From assembly GCA_021029095.1 (NCBI GenBank), contig JAJOHG010000002.1:1674001-1738000 (forward strand): a DNA stretch of 64,000 nucleotides. The letters are read 5' to 3'. Positions 1 to 11,441 of the stretch are shown here, one piece after another. This DNA comes from Phellopilus nigrolimitatus. Its lineage: Eukaryota > Basidiomycota > Agaricomycetes > Hymenochaetales > Hymenochaetaceae. Position numbers and translations under genes: made by a program. The number at the start of each line of letters is the position of its first letter. The stretch's first letter is position 1. The notes under the pieces are model-generated. The model was not told the origin of the DNA. It made no database searches and saw nothing but the letters and a program-made list of their open reading frames with translations.

Positions 1-196
1 CACCAATGGAAAATCGAAGTTTAATTCGGAGACGAGCGAGTGCCTAAATAGGCGATCCTTGTCTACCCCCATTGTGCTTTGATTCTTGAGCCACCCTATA
101 GATACCCTTTTCGTCCCGTGGGATGTGGCTTGGGCTACGCATGGACAACTCGTGGTGTGGTCTCGCTTAGATTGAGTAGCTACAGTGTTCAAAAAC

Positions 197-204
197 TATA
201 TAAT
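197..204 (+). promoter_or_regulatory. TATA-like box of the AT-hook gene
   Basis: The motif TATATAAT lies about 160 bp before the ATG at 366. It is followed by a pyrimidine-rich stretch (about 222-305), as is common around fungal transcription starts. Bases 1-196 show no gene. Start-site use is inferred only. Confidence 0.4.
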
Positions 205-365
205 CGTTTGTAAAGAGGACCTACCTTTTCCTCACACCTCCCGCCCTGCCACGAACCTGTTCCTACATCGTCATTTGCTGCTTATTCTTCGGTGTGTCCC
301 TTTCTCAATTACGCATATGCCACATTAGCTGACGGATTAGGTTGTCTGTGGCGTAATATACAGAC

Positions 366-1463
366 ATGGAAACGGCCACCGTTAACCATTACACCAGGCC
401 CATGATGACCGGGCGAGCTTTACTACAGTTCGCGGAGATTTCACTTTCAGTGGCGGAAAGAGAAAGGACGACCAAGAGAGCGAATACTCCAGCTCCTGCA
501 AAACCGGCCGTGCCCTCCACCATCGTCAGATTTTGGGAAGAATGCGCGTGTGGAAAGAACGCCACGACCACGCCGAATGAAGCGGCGGCAACATCTGACG
601 TTTTGGCGCCTGTCCAGACTGTGCCCGTAACACTTCGCGGGCAGAGCACTGCACTCGCCTTCTCCCCCGTCGATATGACCGCCGTCATAGATTTGACAAA
701 ATGCCTGTGTGAAAAGAACTCCACGACCACGCTGAATGAAGCGGCAACAACATCTGACGTTTTGGTGCCTGTCCGGACTGTGCCCGTAACACTTCGCGGG
801 CAGAGCACTGCACTCGCCCTCTCCCCCGCCGATACCGATGAAAAGCTTTTGCAGCTCGGCGCGGATCATATCGAGGCGTCTGCCAGCATTAAAGGCAAAA
901 TCAGTGGCGACGTTCCTTTGCCTCCTTCGGCGTCTACGGCTCCAGCACGGGTATCCAGATATGGCCGCCGAATCGTCAGACCGAAGAAACTTGAGGAAGA
1001 ACCTCCCCGCCGCCAACAGCTAGCGGGAAAAAGCGGAAGGGCTAAGAAGCCAAGTCCTCCGGAGGCGGGTGTCGAGCTTGAACCTGCGACTATCCCTCTC
1101 GACAGATCCATTGACACTCGAAGCCGCGGGCGAGCGTGTAGAACAAGCTCCAGCAAGGCACATGCCATCGTCGCTCCGGAGGAGATTGCGGCGCACGAAG
1201 TCCCTGCGCTCTCTGTTCAGGCCCCTTCAATCGACGCTCCTGTTGCCTCTCAGGCGCCTGTCGTCGCCCCGGCGAAGCGAAAGCGCGGAAGGCCGCGTAA
1301 GACGGAGCCCACACCCGAAGCCAACACGCAGGAGCCCACTGTAACGGCTGGGCAAGACGAAGAGCCTCCGCGCAAGAAGGCCCGTATGTTGAATACAGAT
1401 GCGTCTCCGACATCTGATTCCAAACCTCGAAGGCCATTCCGTAACCGTCAGGCTCTTGCTTAA
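366..1463 (+). CDS. AT-hook, basic low-complexity nuclear protein
   Basis: A single intronless frame of 365 residues. The only recognisable element is an AT-hook, KRKRGRPRK, at about residues 304-312. That motif binds the minor groove of AT-rich DNA and suggests a chromatin-associated protein. The C-terminal half is rich in Lys, Arg, Pro and Ala, with further basic clusters (RKKAR near 340, RRPFRNR at the end) that could act as nuclear localisation signals. Residues about 60-155 consist of two near-identical 53-residue units (see the repeat entry). No globular domain is recognised. The start is the first ATG in the frame, about 160 bp downstream of a TATA-like box. No function beyond DNA binding can be given. 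Confidence 0.65.
   Translation: METATVNHYTRPMMTGRALLQFAEISLSVAERERTTKRANTPAPAKPAVPSTIVRFWEECACGKNATTTPNEAAATSDVLAPVQTVPVTLRGQSTALAFSPVDMTAVIDLTKCLCEKNSTTTLNEAATTSDVLVPVRTVPVTLRGQSTALALSPADTDEKLLQLGADHIEASASIKGKISGDVPLPPSASTAPARVSRYGRRIVRPKKLEEEPPRRQQLAGKSGRAKKPSPPEAGVELEPATIPLDRSIDTRSRGRACRTSSSKAHAIVAPEEIAAHEVPALSVQAPSIDAPVASQAPVVAPAKRKRGRPRKTEPTPEANTQEPTVTAGQDEEPPRKKARMLNTDASPTSDSKPRRPFRNRQALA
542..831 (+). repeat. In-frame internal tandem duplication, 159-bp period
   Basis: Bases from 542 recur from 701 with a period of 159 bp, i.e. 53 codons, so the reading frame is kept. The shared core includes codons for TSDVL, TVPVTLRGQSTALA and SP. Only a few substitutions separate the units, which suggests a fairly recent duplication inside the AT-hook gene. 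Confidence 0.85.
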
Positions 1464-2187
1464 GCGCATCATCTGCAGCAGTGGTCTGCGCTCTCACCTA
1501 CCTCGATGGATCATGTATCCCTCAGCATCTGCGACGCCACGTCGCGCCCGCGGAGTGGCGCGCGGCGCCGCGCACGCACCAAACATCTAATAATTTTTGC
1601 CTTTTAATCAAGTTTTTTCTTTCGTCCCTGCCATCCTGCACTGCTCATCATCCAATTGTTCTCTGTTCTTGCTTTCGCTCTGCCATTTTTATAACTTGTT
1701 GTCCCCGCAATTTTGTATTTCTGATAATATCCTATGCATATAAATGTGACATCCGCCTCCAGTTCGGCGACCTTCGCTGTTCCACTGTCGCAAATATGAT
1801 CGCGTCTATAGGGCGATCGCGTAGAGCTCACGTGCTTCGCGTTGCACTTACTCGTGATCGCTTATATCGTGCCTCGAAGCTGAAACGTAACTCCAACGAC
1901 GAAGACGGAAGCCATCTCGGTACTGTCTGCTTCGACTTCTCTCGTATCATTCACCCACTCACAAGTCACGAATTACCTATTTCCGGGTAGTGCGGTGATG
2001 GGCTTTGCGGAAAATGTAGATTTGATTTGCGTTGACCCGGTCTATCAAGACTTGCGTACCCGTCTTGATCCCTTCACTTTGCTAATTAGTGGCACACTAT
2101 TTAGTGGCGCAATATTTAGTGGCGCACCCCAGCTTGCCTTGCTTCGTACTTCTATCTCCCTCCAGGCTTAGATTCTGATTCCCCACA
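1464..2187. other. Intergenic spacer, no gene seen
   Basis: Nothing with coding character was recognised. The spacer holds T-rich sequence around 1600-1740 and the short tandem repeat at 2083-2128 just before the hemerythrin gene. Confidence 0.6.
2083..2128 (+). repeat. Three copies of a ~15-bp direct repeat
   Basis: Three imperfect head-to-tail units built on TATTTAGTGGCGCA end about 60 bp before the start codon of the hemerythrin gene. The first unit is AATTAGTGGCACAC. It could be a clustered protein-binding site or simple slippage. Confidence 0.6.
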
Positions 2188-3144
2188 ATGTCTTTACCCA
2201 CCGATCCCTTCGAGCTCTTTCGCTACCATATGATACGCGGTCCGTCTTGCCTTCACTCTCAGCGCAATATATTATTGACACTTGCGCTCGCTGTTCTAGC
2301 TCATGACACCTTCAAGTTGGGCCATGATATTATTCTGAAACAGCTCTCCGCCCCTCCAATGGACGATATAAAGAACTTCATGGGCTACTGCAAGGCGTGG
2401 GCCGTCTCCATTGCCGGGCATCACGACTCTGAGGTCAGTCGTTCGGGCGAAACTGAACTATATTGTTCTCACCCCTTGTGCAGGAAGATTGTGTGTTCCC
2501 TATGCTGAACAAGAAGATGGACTTCACGGGCGAGGCCGAGCAGCATAAAGTGATCCACGATGGCCTGGACAAAATCATCGCCATGGTCGGTGAAGTACAG
2601 GCAGATCCCTCGAAATTCGATATTAAACGCGCGAAGGAGCTATTCGGGAATCTGAAGGACCCTTTGGTGCGTTCATTCATCTCGTATCACTATTCGAGAA
2701 CATTGGTCACCAACGCTCCCGCCTTCTGCTCTGCAGTTCACTCACTTGGACGATGAAGTTAAGCATATTGCTCCAGCTAAAATCAAAGCGGCTGGAGTCA
2801 CAGAAACCGAGATGGTGAAAATGATCAACGAGATGGAAAAACACGCCAAGGGACAAGGTGATCCCTACCTGAAGGTCCCTTACATGTGCAGGTAAATCTA
2901 AGTTCTTTCATTTTACTGGTAACTTGCATTTTCCTGGTATTCATTTCTGCAATTTCAGTCACATCCCGCCCGAGTACAAAGCCGTGTGGCCAGGACTGCA
3001 TTGGTTTCTTCGGAAGTTTGTTGTCCCGTACGGGGTTGCGATGAGATACTCAGGGTGCGTTCTGCTTTCGGTTACGTGGACACGTGTGTTCTGACCTGCC
3101 TCCAAAAAAGGTATTGGAAATACTCGCCGTATTCCATGTCGTGA
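2188..3144 (+). CDS. Hemerythrin HHE cation-binding domain protein
   Basis: Five exons (2188-2433, 2484-2666, 2737-2891, 2959-3054, 3111-3144) give 237 residues and all phases fit. The diiron-ligand pattern of the hemerythrin family is visible across the exons: HH near residue 78, HxxxE followed by EDCVFP at the first splice, HKVIHDGLD about 20 residues later, and a final HLDDEV. Such proteins bind O2, NO or act as non-haem diiron sensors or storage proteins. Fungal members are mostly uncharacterised soluble cytosolic proteins. The aromatic C-terminus (VWPGLHWFLRKF and a closing WKYSPYS) resembles fungal members of the family. The start is the first ATG after a pyrimidine-rich leader. An O-methyltransferase follows on the same strand, but no functional link is evident. 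Confidence 0.85.
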
Positions 3145-3799
3145 ATGTCGTCGTTTGTTTTGTTTTTGTTGCTTAAATTATTAGTCGGTTTGCACGGGCG
3201 ATTGTACTTTAGCTCTTTGCTCGTATTCTCAGTTCGTGTGAGTCTGTCTGAAGCGCACGTCCCAAATCAACATTGCGCAGCTATCTCTTGACCTGCGGGA
3301 GATCAAATGTTGAGCGTGGGCTTGAGCGTATCTGAGAGCTTCCTTTTCTGGTCGAAGAAGAGACGAAGCGACGTCGAAGTTTGATCGTAGGGCGCGCAAT
3401 CGCAGTGCTAACCTCATGACAGCTGAAACACTGCGAGCTACGAGCGTTCTTTTTTTTTTTTTTGCTGCTGGAAAGGAGGTGGACAATCAGAAGTATACAG
3501 AGAATTATCTTTTGCTGTGGAAACTAATTGGTGTAAAATTTCTGATTACTCGTGACTTTGCTCACATTCACATGCAGAAAGCACGATGTGATCGCAGACT
3601 TTGACTGCGAGCGCATCAAAGAACTTAGACTTGAAACCGATGGCCAAGTCCGTATGGGACAAGATACCGATCGTGCGTATAGATCGGATGGGAGCGGCCG
3701 CGTTCGACGTAAAATGGAAAGGCATACAGCTATCCGCAACGCAGCCAGCCTGGACTCAAGCGGCCTCTTCAATAATCACCTCCTGTGAACTTGCCTTCC
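3145..3799. other. Intergenic spacer with poly-T tract
   Basis: It separates the hemerythrin gene from the O-methyltransferase gene. It contains a run of T at about 3449-3464. Short open frames near 3550-3790 show no recognisable protein. Presumably 3' UTR plus promoter. Confidence 0.55.
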
Positions 3800-5387
3800 A
3801 TGTCTCGAGTCCAAGAAGAGACGTCAATCGCTCTCGCCGAGCGTCTCCTGCAGCTCGTTAAGACCGGGCTTCCGGTTGCGTCAGAGGTCACTGACTCAAG
3901 CCCAGCGCCGGACAATCAAACGGTCTACAACACCAAGATCAAAATACAGGAAGTCTGCAATGAGCTTTTGAGAAGCGTCTTGGGGCCATCCGAGTATACT
4001 GGTCTCCTCGCTGGTGAGAACAGATCTTTTGAATCCGTATAAGAGATGCCGTCCTCACCTCGTTCTTGTACGTCGGTTTGATCTTAAGAGGCCTTCCAAG
4101 AGAGTGCTGCGCTGCATCTCGTCACGTCCCTCGGTGTCCCTGACGTTATAGGCGATGGAACAGCTTCGTTATCCGAGCTGTGCGAGAAGACAGGAGCTGG
4201 AATTCAGTATTTGAGTAAGCACTGTTCTCGTCTAATTTGCCTTATTATAACAAACCTACACGAATTAACCGCAATCACCAGAGGTGGCTATGGGTTGTCT
4301 ACTCGCACTCGGATACTTTGAGGAGGTCGGCGGGTTTGGAACTCGACTCTATAAGAATAACTCGTTCTCGGATGTCTTACGGGAAAAACACCCGGAAACG
4401 CTCAAGGACGCTGTTGGATTCGTGTGCGTACTCTGGAGTTATTCTTCTTCGCGTCGTGCGGTTTCATTTTCTCAACTATCTTGGTATTGTTATAGTTGTG
4501 ATGAGGGCATGAAGGGATCCTCGTACATCCTAGAGGCTGCAAAGACCCCGGCTGAACAGCAGTCGCAAGTCGCCGCTGTAAATCTTGCGTACGGATACGA
4601 CCAGACAATTTTCGATTGGATGGCCAGCCCCGAGCAGGCATGGCGGGCCAAGCGTCTAGGCAAGGCGATGCAGCAGCTCCACCACGTGGTGAACAACAAT
4701 ATGTACGAAGGTGCGTTGATTCTCTTTAAAAGTTCGAACCCAGGGTTCTAAATCCAACCCTGAAGATTTTCCCTGGAACAAGTTGGGCTCGCCGATTGTA
4801 GATGTCGGTGGCGGGATAGGCTCCCTGGCAATGGCACTTCTTACCAATGAACGAAACAAAGATCTGTCTTTTATCGTTTTCGATCTACCAAAGACAATTG
4901 ATGCAGCGCAAAAAGTGCTTTCTTTTTTCTCTTTCAAAAGCACACAACTCATATTCTGTATTTTTAGGTCTGGAACGACACAAGCCCAGCGCTGTTACCA
5001 CACGTATCTTTTGTCCCAGGAGATTTTCTCGCAACTACCCTGGCGGAGACGCGGATCCCGCTCAGTCAGCCGACGTACTTCATCCGACACGTCCTGCATA
5101 ACTGGACCGATGCGCAGGTCGTCGCCATTCTGCAGAACGTCCGCGCAGCTATGCTCGAGTCGCCCCCTGCAGACACTGTGCCGAAGCTCCTGGTATGCGA
5201 GATGCTCCTCCGCGCGTCGGCTCCGCGCTTCGTGCGTATGACGAGCATGCAGCTTCTCGCGCTCAACAATGGCGTCACGCGCTCGGAGGCGGAGGTGGCC
5301 GGGCTACTTGAACAAGCTGGATTCAGGGTCGAGAAGGTGTATGAGATGCGCGCGGCGTGCTCGATCATAGAGGCTCGTCCGATATGA
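3800..5387 (+). CDS. SAM-dependent O-methyltransferase (COMT-type, Methyltransf_2)
   Basis: Six exons (3800-4013, 4101-4214, 4282-4423, 4496-4710, 4766-4914, 4968-5387) splice to 417 residues with consistent phases. The N-terminal half is a winged-helix dimerisation region (ESAALHLV...SELCEKTG). The catalytic half carries SAM-binding motif I VDVGGGIGS, a downstream acidic FDLP, and VPGDF. It also has RHVLHNWTDAQ, whose second His matches the general base of plant caffeic acid O-methyltransferases. It should transfer a methyl group from SAM to a hydroxyl on a small aromatic or polyketide. The substrate cannot be read from the sequence, and no biosynthetic cluster surrounds the gene. The first ATG in frame is at 3800. 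No signal peptide is seen, so it is probably cytosolic. Confidence 0.92.
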
Positions 5388-5953
5388 CGGGTGCTTCTAT
5401 AACCTATCAGCAGTCGAGGGTAGACAAATGGATATAGAGTTTAGAAGTTGTTCAGAACTTTGTGCCTTTCCGGAGAAAATTCGAAGGCTTCTTGCGACCC
5501 TTGCTTCGCAGCGATCCCCTTATGTTAACCGACAAAATGATAACCGACAAAGCCGGTGGTTATCTAATGATCTTCGAGACGAGTGATTTTTGAAATGTAT
5601 CCTGCACCCACGCACAGATACGAGGAATGCAATGAACAGACGAAGCTCATAAGTAGACATGTGAATGGTTAATAAATAGCAATAAAATAGAGTACATATG
5701 CGCAGAGTCCCCGTAGCGGCGTCAATCTGTTATCGAAAACATGAGAAAGAAAAGGAGTCCGCTCCATAATAGAATATCCAATAACAGCCGGCGCTGAGAT
5801 GATACAACATAGAAGAAACGCGTGTCATGTACATTTACAGTTCATCCTTGAAAAGCAAGAAGAAACGCTAGGGATTATTTAGTCCATTCCCAAGAGAGCA
5901 TCTGGCTTCAGCAGGCGTTACTCCATTGGAACCCAAACTGCCTTCCGGGCCGA
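5388..5953. other. Convergent intergenic region
   Basis: It lies between the 3' ends of the O-methyltransferase gene (+) and the membrane-protein gene (-). It is A/T-rich near 5640-5700 and has no recognised gene. It presumably carries both 3' UTRs. Confidence 0.55.
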
Positions 5954-7172
5954 TTACGCCACGAACGATGCATTTTCACCGTACGCCTTGTAATGCCCAC
6001 CGAAAGGATCCGAAACGGCACGTATAGTGTTTGTAGAGACATGGACATTCGGCGTTGTGTTCTGGCTGCCGGATGCAGTGCTGTCTGAGAGGAGAATCGC
6101 GTTTACCGGACCATCCTCTCGTGCCCTTTTCCGGTCCATGAGCTTCAGATTGAGGTATACACGGCTGCCCATCGTCACCGTCATGAGTGTGTTGAACGGA
6201 AGCGCCAATGGCTTGAGGAAAGTCCCGCTCTGTCCGAGTGCCTGGAAGATGAGCACGATGATGTTCGTTACGGTGACGATCACGAAATACATCAAGTTGC
6301 CCTGATAGATTTGCCGTCCGACACGCGAGCTCGCCGCAAGCGTGCCACTGAGTTTTGTTAGGGACAGAACGAGAACGAGTGTGTCGAAGGCGACAGAAGC
6401 TGCGAGGTTTAGAGGTGCCCAAGGAACGACGGGGAACAAGAGGCAGTTGGAGAAAACGGGCGTCGCAGGTCCTGTGATTGCTTTGTTCTGCGTCGCAACC
6501 GCAATCTATATGAGAGGCAGGCTGTCAACCGATATCATTCATAATGCGAGAAGATACAGACGTACCCAGCAGACCAACATGAATGTATATGCCAGCAGAA
6601 CCACAATAACAATGCGCCTGTTGTTGCTCCAGATGGCAAATACGCGATAGCAGAAGATGATTCCCGACGATGCAACGGCTAGTATAGCGCCAACTTGTGT
6701 GAGGACGACAGCCGCTACGCAATGGTTCGTTTGGACGGAGGAAAAGAACAAGGAGGGTATCATGGCCAGAAGACCAGAGTATCGCAGGATCACAAAACTG
6801 TTCGAGAAACATTGCTAAGCATAAATGTAGGTCTAATCAGACACGGTAATTAGGGACGTACAACCATGTCGTGGGCGTACGCCAGGTTTTCTTGTCTTGA
6901 GACCGGTAAAGCGCGATTTCATTAGGGAGCAGAGACAAGCTGCGCAAGTACATCGATTAATCAGAGCATTGTATGAATACCAACAACACTTACTAGTCCC
7001 ATATGATGATACCTACGACCACTGCTGTCACAATAGCGATTGTTACTAGACACGAACGAGCTTAAGCATAACGACGAAGTAGCACAGAATCCAAAGTGCA
7101 CACACCTTCCTGCTTCAGGAGCGTGGCGTTAGCATCCGTTGTGGCGTCGATCGCGGTATTAGGATTAGACAT
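5954..7172 (-). CDS. Seven-helix integral membrane protein (DUF6533-like, basidiomycete family)
   Basis: Five exons read on the minus strand (7172-7106, 7045-6994, 6939-6862, 6797-6566, 6505-5954) give 326 residues and every phase closes. Hydrophobic segments are spaced like a seven-transmembrane protein: VTIAIVTAVVVGIIIW, ILRYSGLLAMIPSLFF, VGAILAVASSGIIF, IVIVVLLAYTFMLVCW, LAASVAFDTLVLVLSL, LMYFVIVTVTNIIVLIF and a weaker last one. The motif YRVFAIWSNNRR after helix 3 and SRVYLNLKLM near the C-terminus are typical of the expanded DUF6533/DUF6534-type families of mushrooms. Their function is unknown, though they are often speculated to be receptor-like. The tail of about 60 residues is polar and Ser/Thr-rich, fitting a cytosolic location. 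Confidence 0.82.
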
Positions 7173-8581
7173 TGTGTATATCACTAGCGGTCAGGCTTTG
7201 AAGCTTGACGGGGGAGGCGGCTTGCGGAGACTCGCAGGGACGATAGCGAAACTGGGAGCAGGTGTTTATAACATACAGAAGATTTAGGGGTAGGTGGCAC
7301 TGCGACTGCAACGCGCGCAGTTATGCGGTGTGTCCTAAGGCATACGTATAGCCGAAGATCACTCGAAGGTGATGAACGGCGAAGCAGACAAATCATCATT
7401 ACTTTACTTCCAGCCTTTTGCGGAAGTCCTTGCGACTTTACGGGGTAAAGACGATGGAATGCTAATCAGTACCAAGTAGCTAGCGGTTTCGTTCGCTTCA
7501 TGCAAAAACCGCGCCACGTTTTATCCTTTCCGGGACGATCAAGCCATGCTTCTTTTGCTATTTGGTCATAATTAGTAATCAAATAAGTATACTTAGAAAG
7601 CCAAAGTTGCAAAACACGGAGATGTGTGCGACGCTGTCTGCACACTAGCGCATGCGGATTGATGAACATTAGACGCGGTGCGATGCTTCAAGGCCGACCC
7701 GCGGATGGCCGCACTGATAGCTTAGCCAAGCCCAAGCAAAATCCAAGTCCCAGATTTTACTTCTGCGCCCTGCGGGCAAGCAATCTTTTAAGTCGGAATC
7801 TCTGCTTGGCTGATTGGATGGTGGCCTGGTTTTCAAAAATTCTAAAAACATGGCTCCCATGCGTTAGGATTTTATACGTGCCTGAATCACTTACGCCCTT
7901 GCAAGTTTGTGATTTCTTGATGCAAGAGAGTTTCGAGGTATCCGTCCGAGTCGGCAATAGCGCAAGAGCGCCTGCGTACCCTGATGTGAGAAAATATTCA
8001 TAATTAAACGGGTGACTAACGATTCGACCATCGTCGCCAGGCCTATTTGTAGTGGTTAACGAAACGTACTCATGCTAGACCCGATCCTGATGAGAAACGA
8101 TGCAACACAGATCCACATGTCATCCGTTGAACGCATGACTCGCAAACGCTTGGACGCACATTGCAATGAACAACCATGTAGGCAACCGCTTTCTATATTT
8201 GCACGAAAGAAAATAAGCTGGGCGAGGGGCTGAATTTCGCAGTCTGTTCATAAAAAAATGAGGTACTTCGTCGGCAATGCCGATGAAGTAAACTGTCTTA
8301 TGCCAAAGTGAGGTTGACTTACGTAATATTATTTTGTCATAAGCCGTCCGACCTCAACACACGCCGTCTCGTACACACTTAGCGTTTCAGCCATCTCAAA
8401 TTCTTAAGCCCACCCGCTTCCTCTTTTCCTGTCCACGGTTTACGTGTACAGTGAAGCCGGGTGAGCCGACTGCGTTCCCCGCCTCACGCAAGAGCGCACC
8501 GCGAAAACGCGGCGTAGGATTATGCCTGCGTATTACTAGTTTGAATTCCAATTATATCTTATTCTGAACGAGAAAGACACA
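7173..8581. other. Gene-poor spacer
   Basis: About 1.4 kb without a recognisable gene. The longest frame (7626-8003) has no domain and no splice-consistent extension. The only structured element noticed is a 27-bp near-palindrome at 8264-8290. Confidence 0.55.
8264..8290. repeat. 27-bp near-perfect inverted repeat
   Basis: TACTTCGTCGGCA and TGCCGATGAAGTA are inverted copies with one mismatch and a single-base centre. It could form a hairpin or be a dimeric protein-binding site. No gene lies adjacent. Confidence 0.5.
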
Positions 8582-9314
8582 AGGTATTGTCTCCGACTTT
8601 ATATCAGTCAATATAATTGACGCTTCATTTTACATAAACACGGAATGTCCCAGTTCTGTCTGTATCTACACCTCTCGCCCTATCTCTTTTAAATCAACGT
8701 CCAACGCTCAGTGATAGAGAGCGGTCTTTCGTTCATATACAAGGACACAATAACCAGAAAAATGTCGCCAGAGGCCATAAAACACTGATGCCGACATGTG
8801 GTTGGGGATGGTAAAGCACTATTAGTACAATCAAAATCCTTTGAAAGCAAGTGAATACTCAAAAAATCCCAAGCAACGAACAACTTTCTGCGCGCATGAA
8901 AAGTCTTCAAGGCAAGAACCAGAAACAAGGGTGAGTATTAAGACAGACGAGTTCATGGGGTTATAAAGAAGGCGAGGACTTCGTCTGCAAAGAACGTAGA
9001 TGATAGATGCGATGAGCATTTTTTCCCCTTTACTAAAAGGCTGATGTCACAAAACTCAAATGTCGACGACTCTGTGGGTATGAGATTTAAGCTCGATACA
9101 AGCGAAACGGAGCTCGCGTGAGTCTCAGAGCTTTCGCTTTTGCTGGCACTCGATGGCGACGAAGGTGAACCAGCAATGGGCACCGAGCTCGAGGACAATC
9201 CCGACAAAGACGGAAGCGATGGCAAGGCAGCAGAGCTTGTCATTCCAGTTTTCGAGGCGCTGACACTGCTCGCAGCTCCTTGCATGGCCGAAATGCTGCC
9301 CAACGATAAACTAT
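8582..9314 (-). pseudogene. Truncated duplicate of the 3' end of the DUF3712 gene
   Basis: This segment aligns with 12744-13515 (the 3' flank and last ~85 codons of the giant gene) in the same orientation, with substitutions and small indels. On the minus strand it encodes the Ser-rich tail (SISAMQGAASS, SALPSLPSLSGLSS, ASSVSLVSSLN). The equivalent of the native stop codon is lost, so the frame runs on past it. Upstream coding sequence is absent: homology stops abruptly at 9314. It has no plausible start and is best read as a dead fragment left by a local segmental duplication. Confidence 0.85.
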
Positions 9315-9621
9315 TTACTGTGGTGAGATCTTACAAGGCCTACCACAATATACCCTCTATTCACCGAAACGAATGGCAGGATAGAATCGAGAAATAAGCT
9401 CCGTCTTTGGAAGAAGAAAACCGAGTACAGCTCACTGAAAAGTGGACAAGTGCGACTCATTTGAACATTGGCGATATTAGCGAGCTAAAGAACGACGTCG
9501 ACGGCTTGTCTCTCGTCGAAAAGAAGTTTCTGTTGACAGTCCTTGCGTAAGAGTCTGAGTGGTGATGAATTCAACAGCAGATAGATAATAACATCGCAGA
9601 ATAGGTATACAGGCCGAATCC

Positions 9622-11441
9622 CTACCTGTACTCCTCTAACTCCTCTTCGTCCATATCGTCCAAGGGCCAGTTCGCATCGATCACGGCGTACGTCTCCTTC
9701 GTCATCTCTTCGTCCTCCGCACATGCCTTCAAAGTCATCCGCTTCACCTCCTGACCGAATGCCTTGGCTGCCTCGTAGTGAGCGGCGGGCACCCAGGTCT
9801 CCTCCCCATAGCCGACATTCTCCCTCAGCCGCCTCCCACTCCTTTCTGCATTCGCCAAAGCCTGATACAGCTTCTCCGCCGCGACAATTTCCTCCTCTGT
9901 AAACACGACCGGACATGGTGTACCGTCCGTCGCAAAATGCTCCCAGCCAAGCACCAAATCTATCAGCGCATATAGCAACTTGATCGTCTCACCCTCCCAC
10001 ATAGCAGTCGCATGAATGAAGATGCGGCGGCGGAAAGGGTTTAACGGATAGACTAGACCCTTGTGGTGGATCCTGTTGTACGTCACTGTGCTCAGGTTGT
10101 AATGATAGTGAACAAGACGACGACGGAGGAACTCTCTTTCCTGATCTTGGTCTTCTTCCGGTAGCTTGTCGAAGTCGTCCGGTAGTTCAGGCTTGACCCT
10201 CTTTTGAGAGACCTCGTCCTCTTCGTTCTGGATGAAATTGGGCATACCGGCGTAGAGGAAGAGGGGTAGGACAGCAGCGTGCTGCCAGTCCAACACGCTA
10301 AGGATCTGCAAGCCGCCAGAATCTGTCGAGACCCTGAGATTGTTGTCGGTGAGGTCGGGGTGGCGGATGCAGAAAGCGCTTAGAGAGTCATCATCTGGCA
10401 CGAGCGAAGGCGCGAGACGGAGATAGCGACCAAGGTTCTTGACGTGGTCCGACGATGTCTGCTTCTCGTATTTGTAATACTCCCTTCGGAAGCGGTCGTA
10501 AGGTGCCCTCGGTGCGCCGAACTGGTCGAGATAGGCGAGCTCTTTCTTGGCTCCCGCGACCAGCACCGATTTGGCATCTTCATCTATGGTCGTCGATTGG
10601 TAAAGAAGAGGCAGAAGAGACGAGAGAAGTGCGACGTACATGGTCCTCGGAAGATGTTCAGTTGCTCCCTTCGCCCATACCACAGCGGTACCGATATATC
10701 AGTATGCAGAATCGCTCTTTCTCGAGCGCGATGCTCTCAACCTGCTCATCGAGTGGGATGCCCTCATTTCCCGACAGCTCCTTCAGGTCACTGGCATAGT
10801 AAATGCTCCCGCCAGCGGGAAAAGAGATGGACATCATAATAGACTCGATCTTCGCGAGCTGGTCCATCAGCGAGATAATTTCATCCTCCTTGAGATCGAA
10901 CCATATCTGGCTCAAGTCGGTGCCTTTCACGTATTCCATTAGAATGTATTCCGTCTCGGCCTCGTTGTTTGATGTAAAGGAATACGCGTAGACCTCGGGA
11001 ATAGGGAGCCCCCTGGAACGAAGGAAGTCCATGGTAGCGACTTCACTGGCGACAGCAGTACGCCTTGGGAACAACGAGGGGATACGGGATGCGCGCAACG
11101 AGCTGAAATTCGGTGTCCAGGGTAATGAGAAAGATACGGTTGAGGCCACCCTCTCCGAGCTTTCGAAAGTCGACGATCTGTTCAGTCTCGCAGCTCATTG
11201 CCTTAGCAATGGTTTTGAAGAGTCCGGGGATGTCGAAGACGCGCCTGCGCTCTCGGAGGTGATGGGCATCGTTGGCGCTGAGTACAGTCGCAATACAAGT
11301 TAGACAAAGACGAGACAAGATGTAGGAGATGTACAGGAAGCGCCCGGTAGTATAGTTGAAGATTTCGCTCTCCAGATCCATCATAAGAGACTTTGGGTCT
11401 AGCCTATTGGAGAGTCGACGAGAAGGTAGTCGATTGGTCAT
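9622..11441 (-). pseudogene. AIM9-like phosphotransferase (APH fold), two apparent frameshifts
   Basis: Read on the minus strand this is an AIM9-like member of the aminoglycoside-phosphotransferase (APH) kinase fold, a family with many copies in basidiomycetes; yeast Aim9 is mitochondrial. Visible are the N-terminal FNYTTGRF and LRERRRVF, the nucleotide-loop region LGEGGLNRIFLI, ARIPYP, EVATMDFLR, EYILMEYVKGTDL, SFPAGGS, the catalytic-loop equivalent IRHPDLTDNN and the metal-binding equivalent LSVLDWQHA. A 61-bp intron near 10640 splices cleanly. Continuity is broken twice: one extra base near 11055 (before AVASEVATMDF) and one missing base near 10705 (after ERFCI). Both breaks lie in conserved protein, so the gene is either a recent pseudogene or carries sequencing errors. 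The start is taken at the first Met of a basic, mitochondrial-targeting-like N-terminus (position 11441). Confidence 0.75.

Noticed and set aside
389..1497. Long minus-strand frames opposite the AT-hook gene
   Set aside because: They mirror the repeat-containing plus-strand gene, have no start context or domains, and the plus frame explains the composition and the AT-hook.
4733..4756. TTCGAACCC-like tRNA T-loop sequence
   Set aside because: It lies within an intron of the O-methyltransferase gene, and no acceptor stem, D arm or anticodon arm could be found around it.
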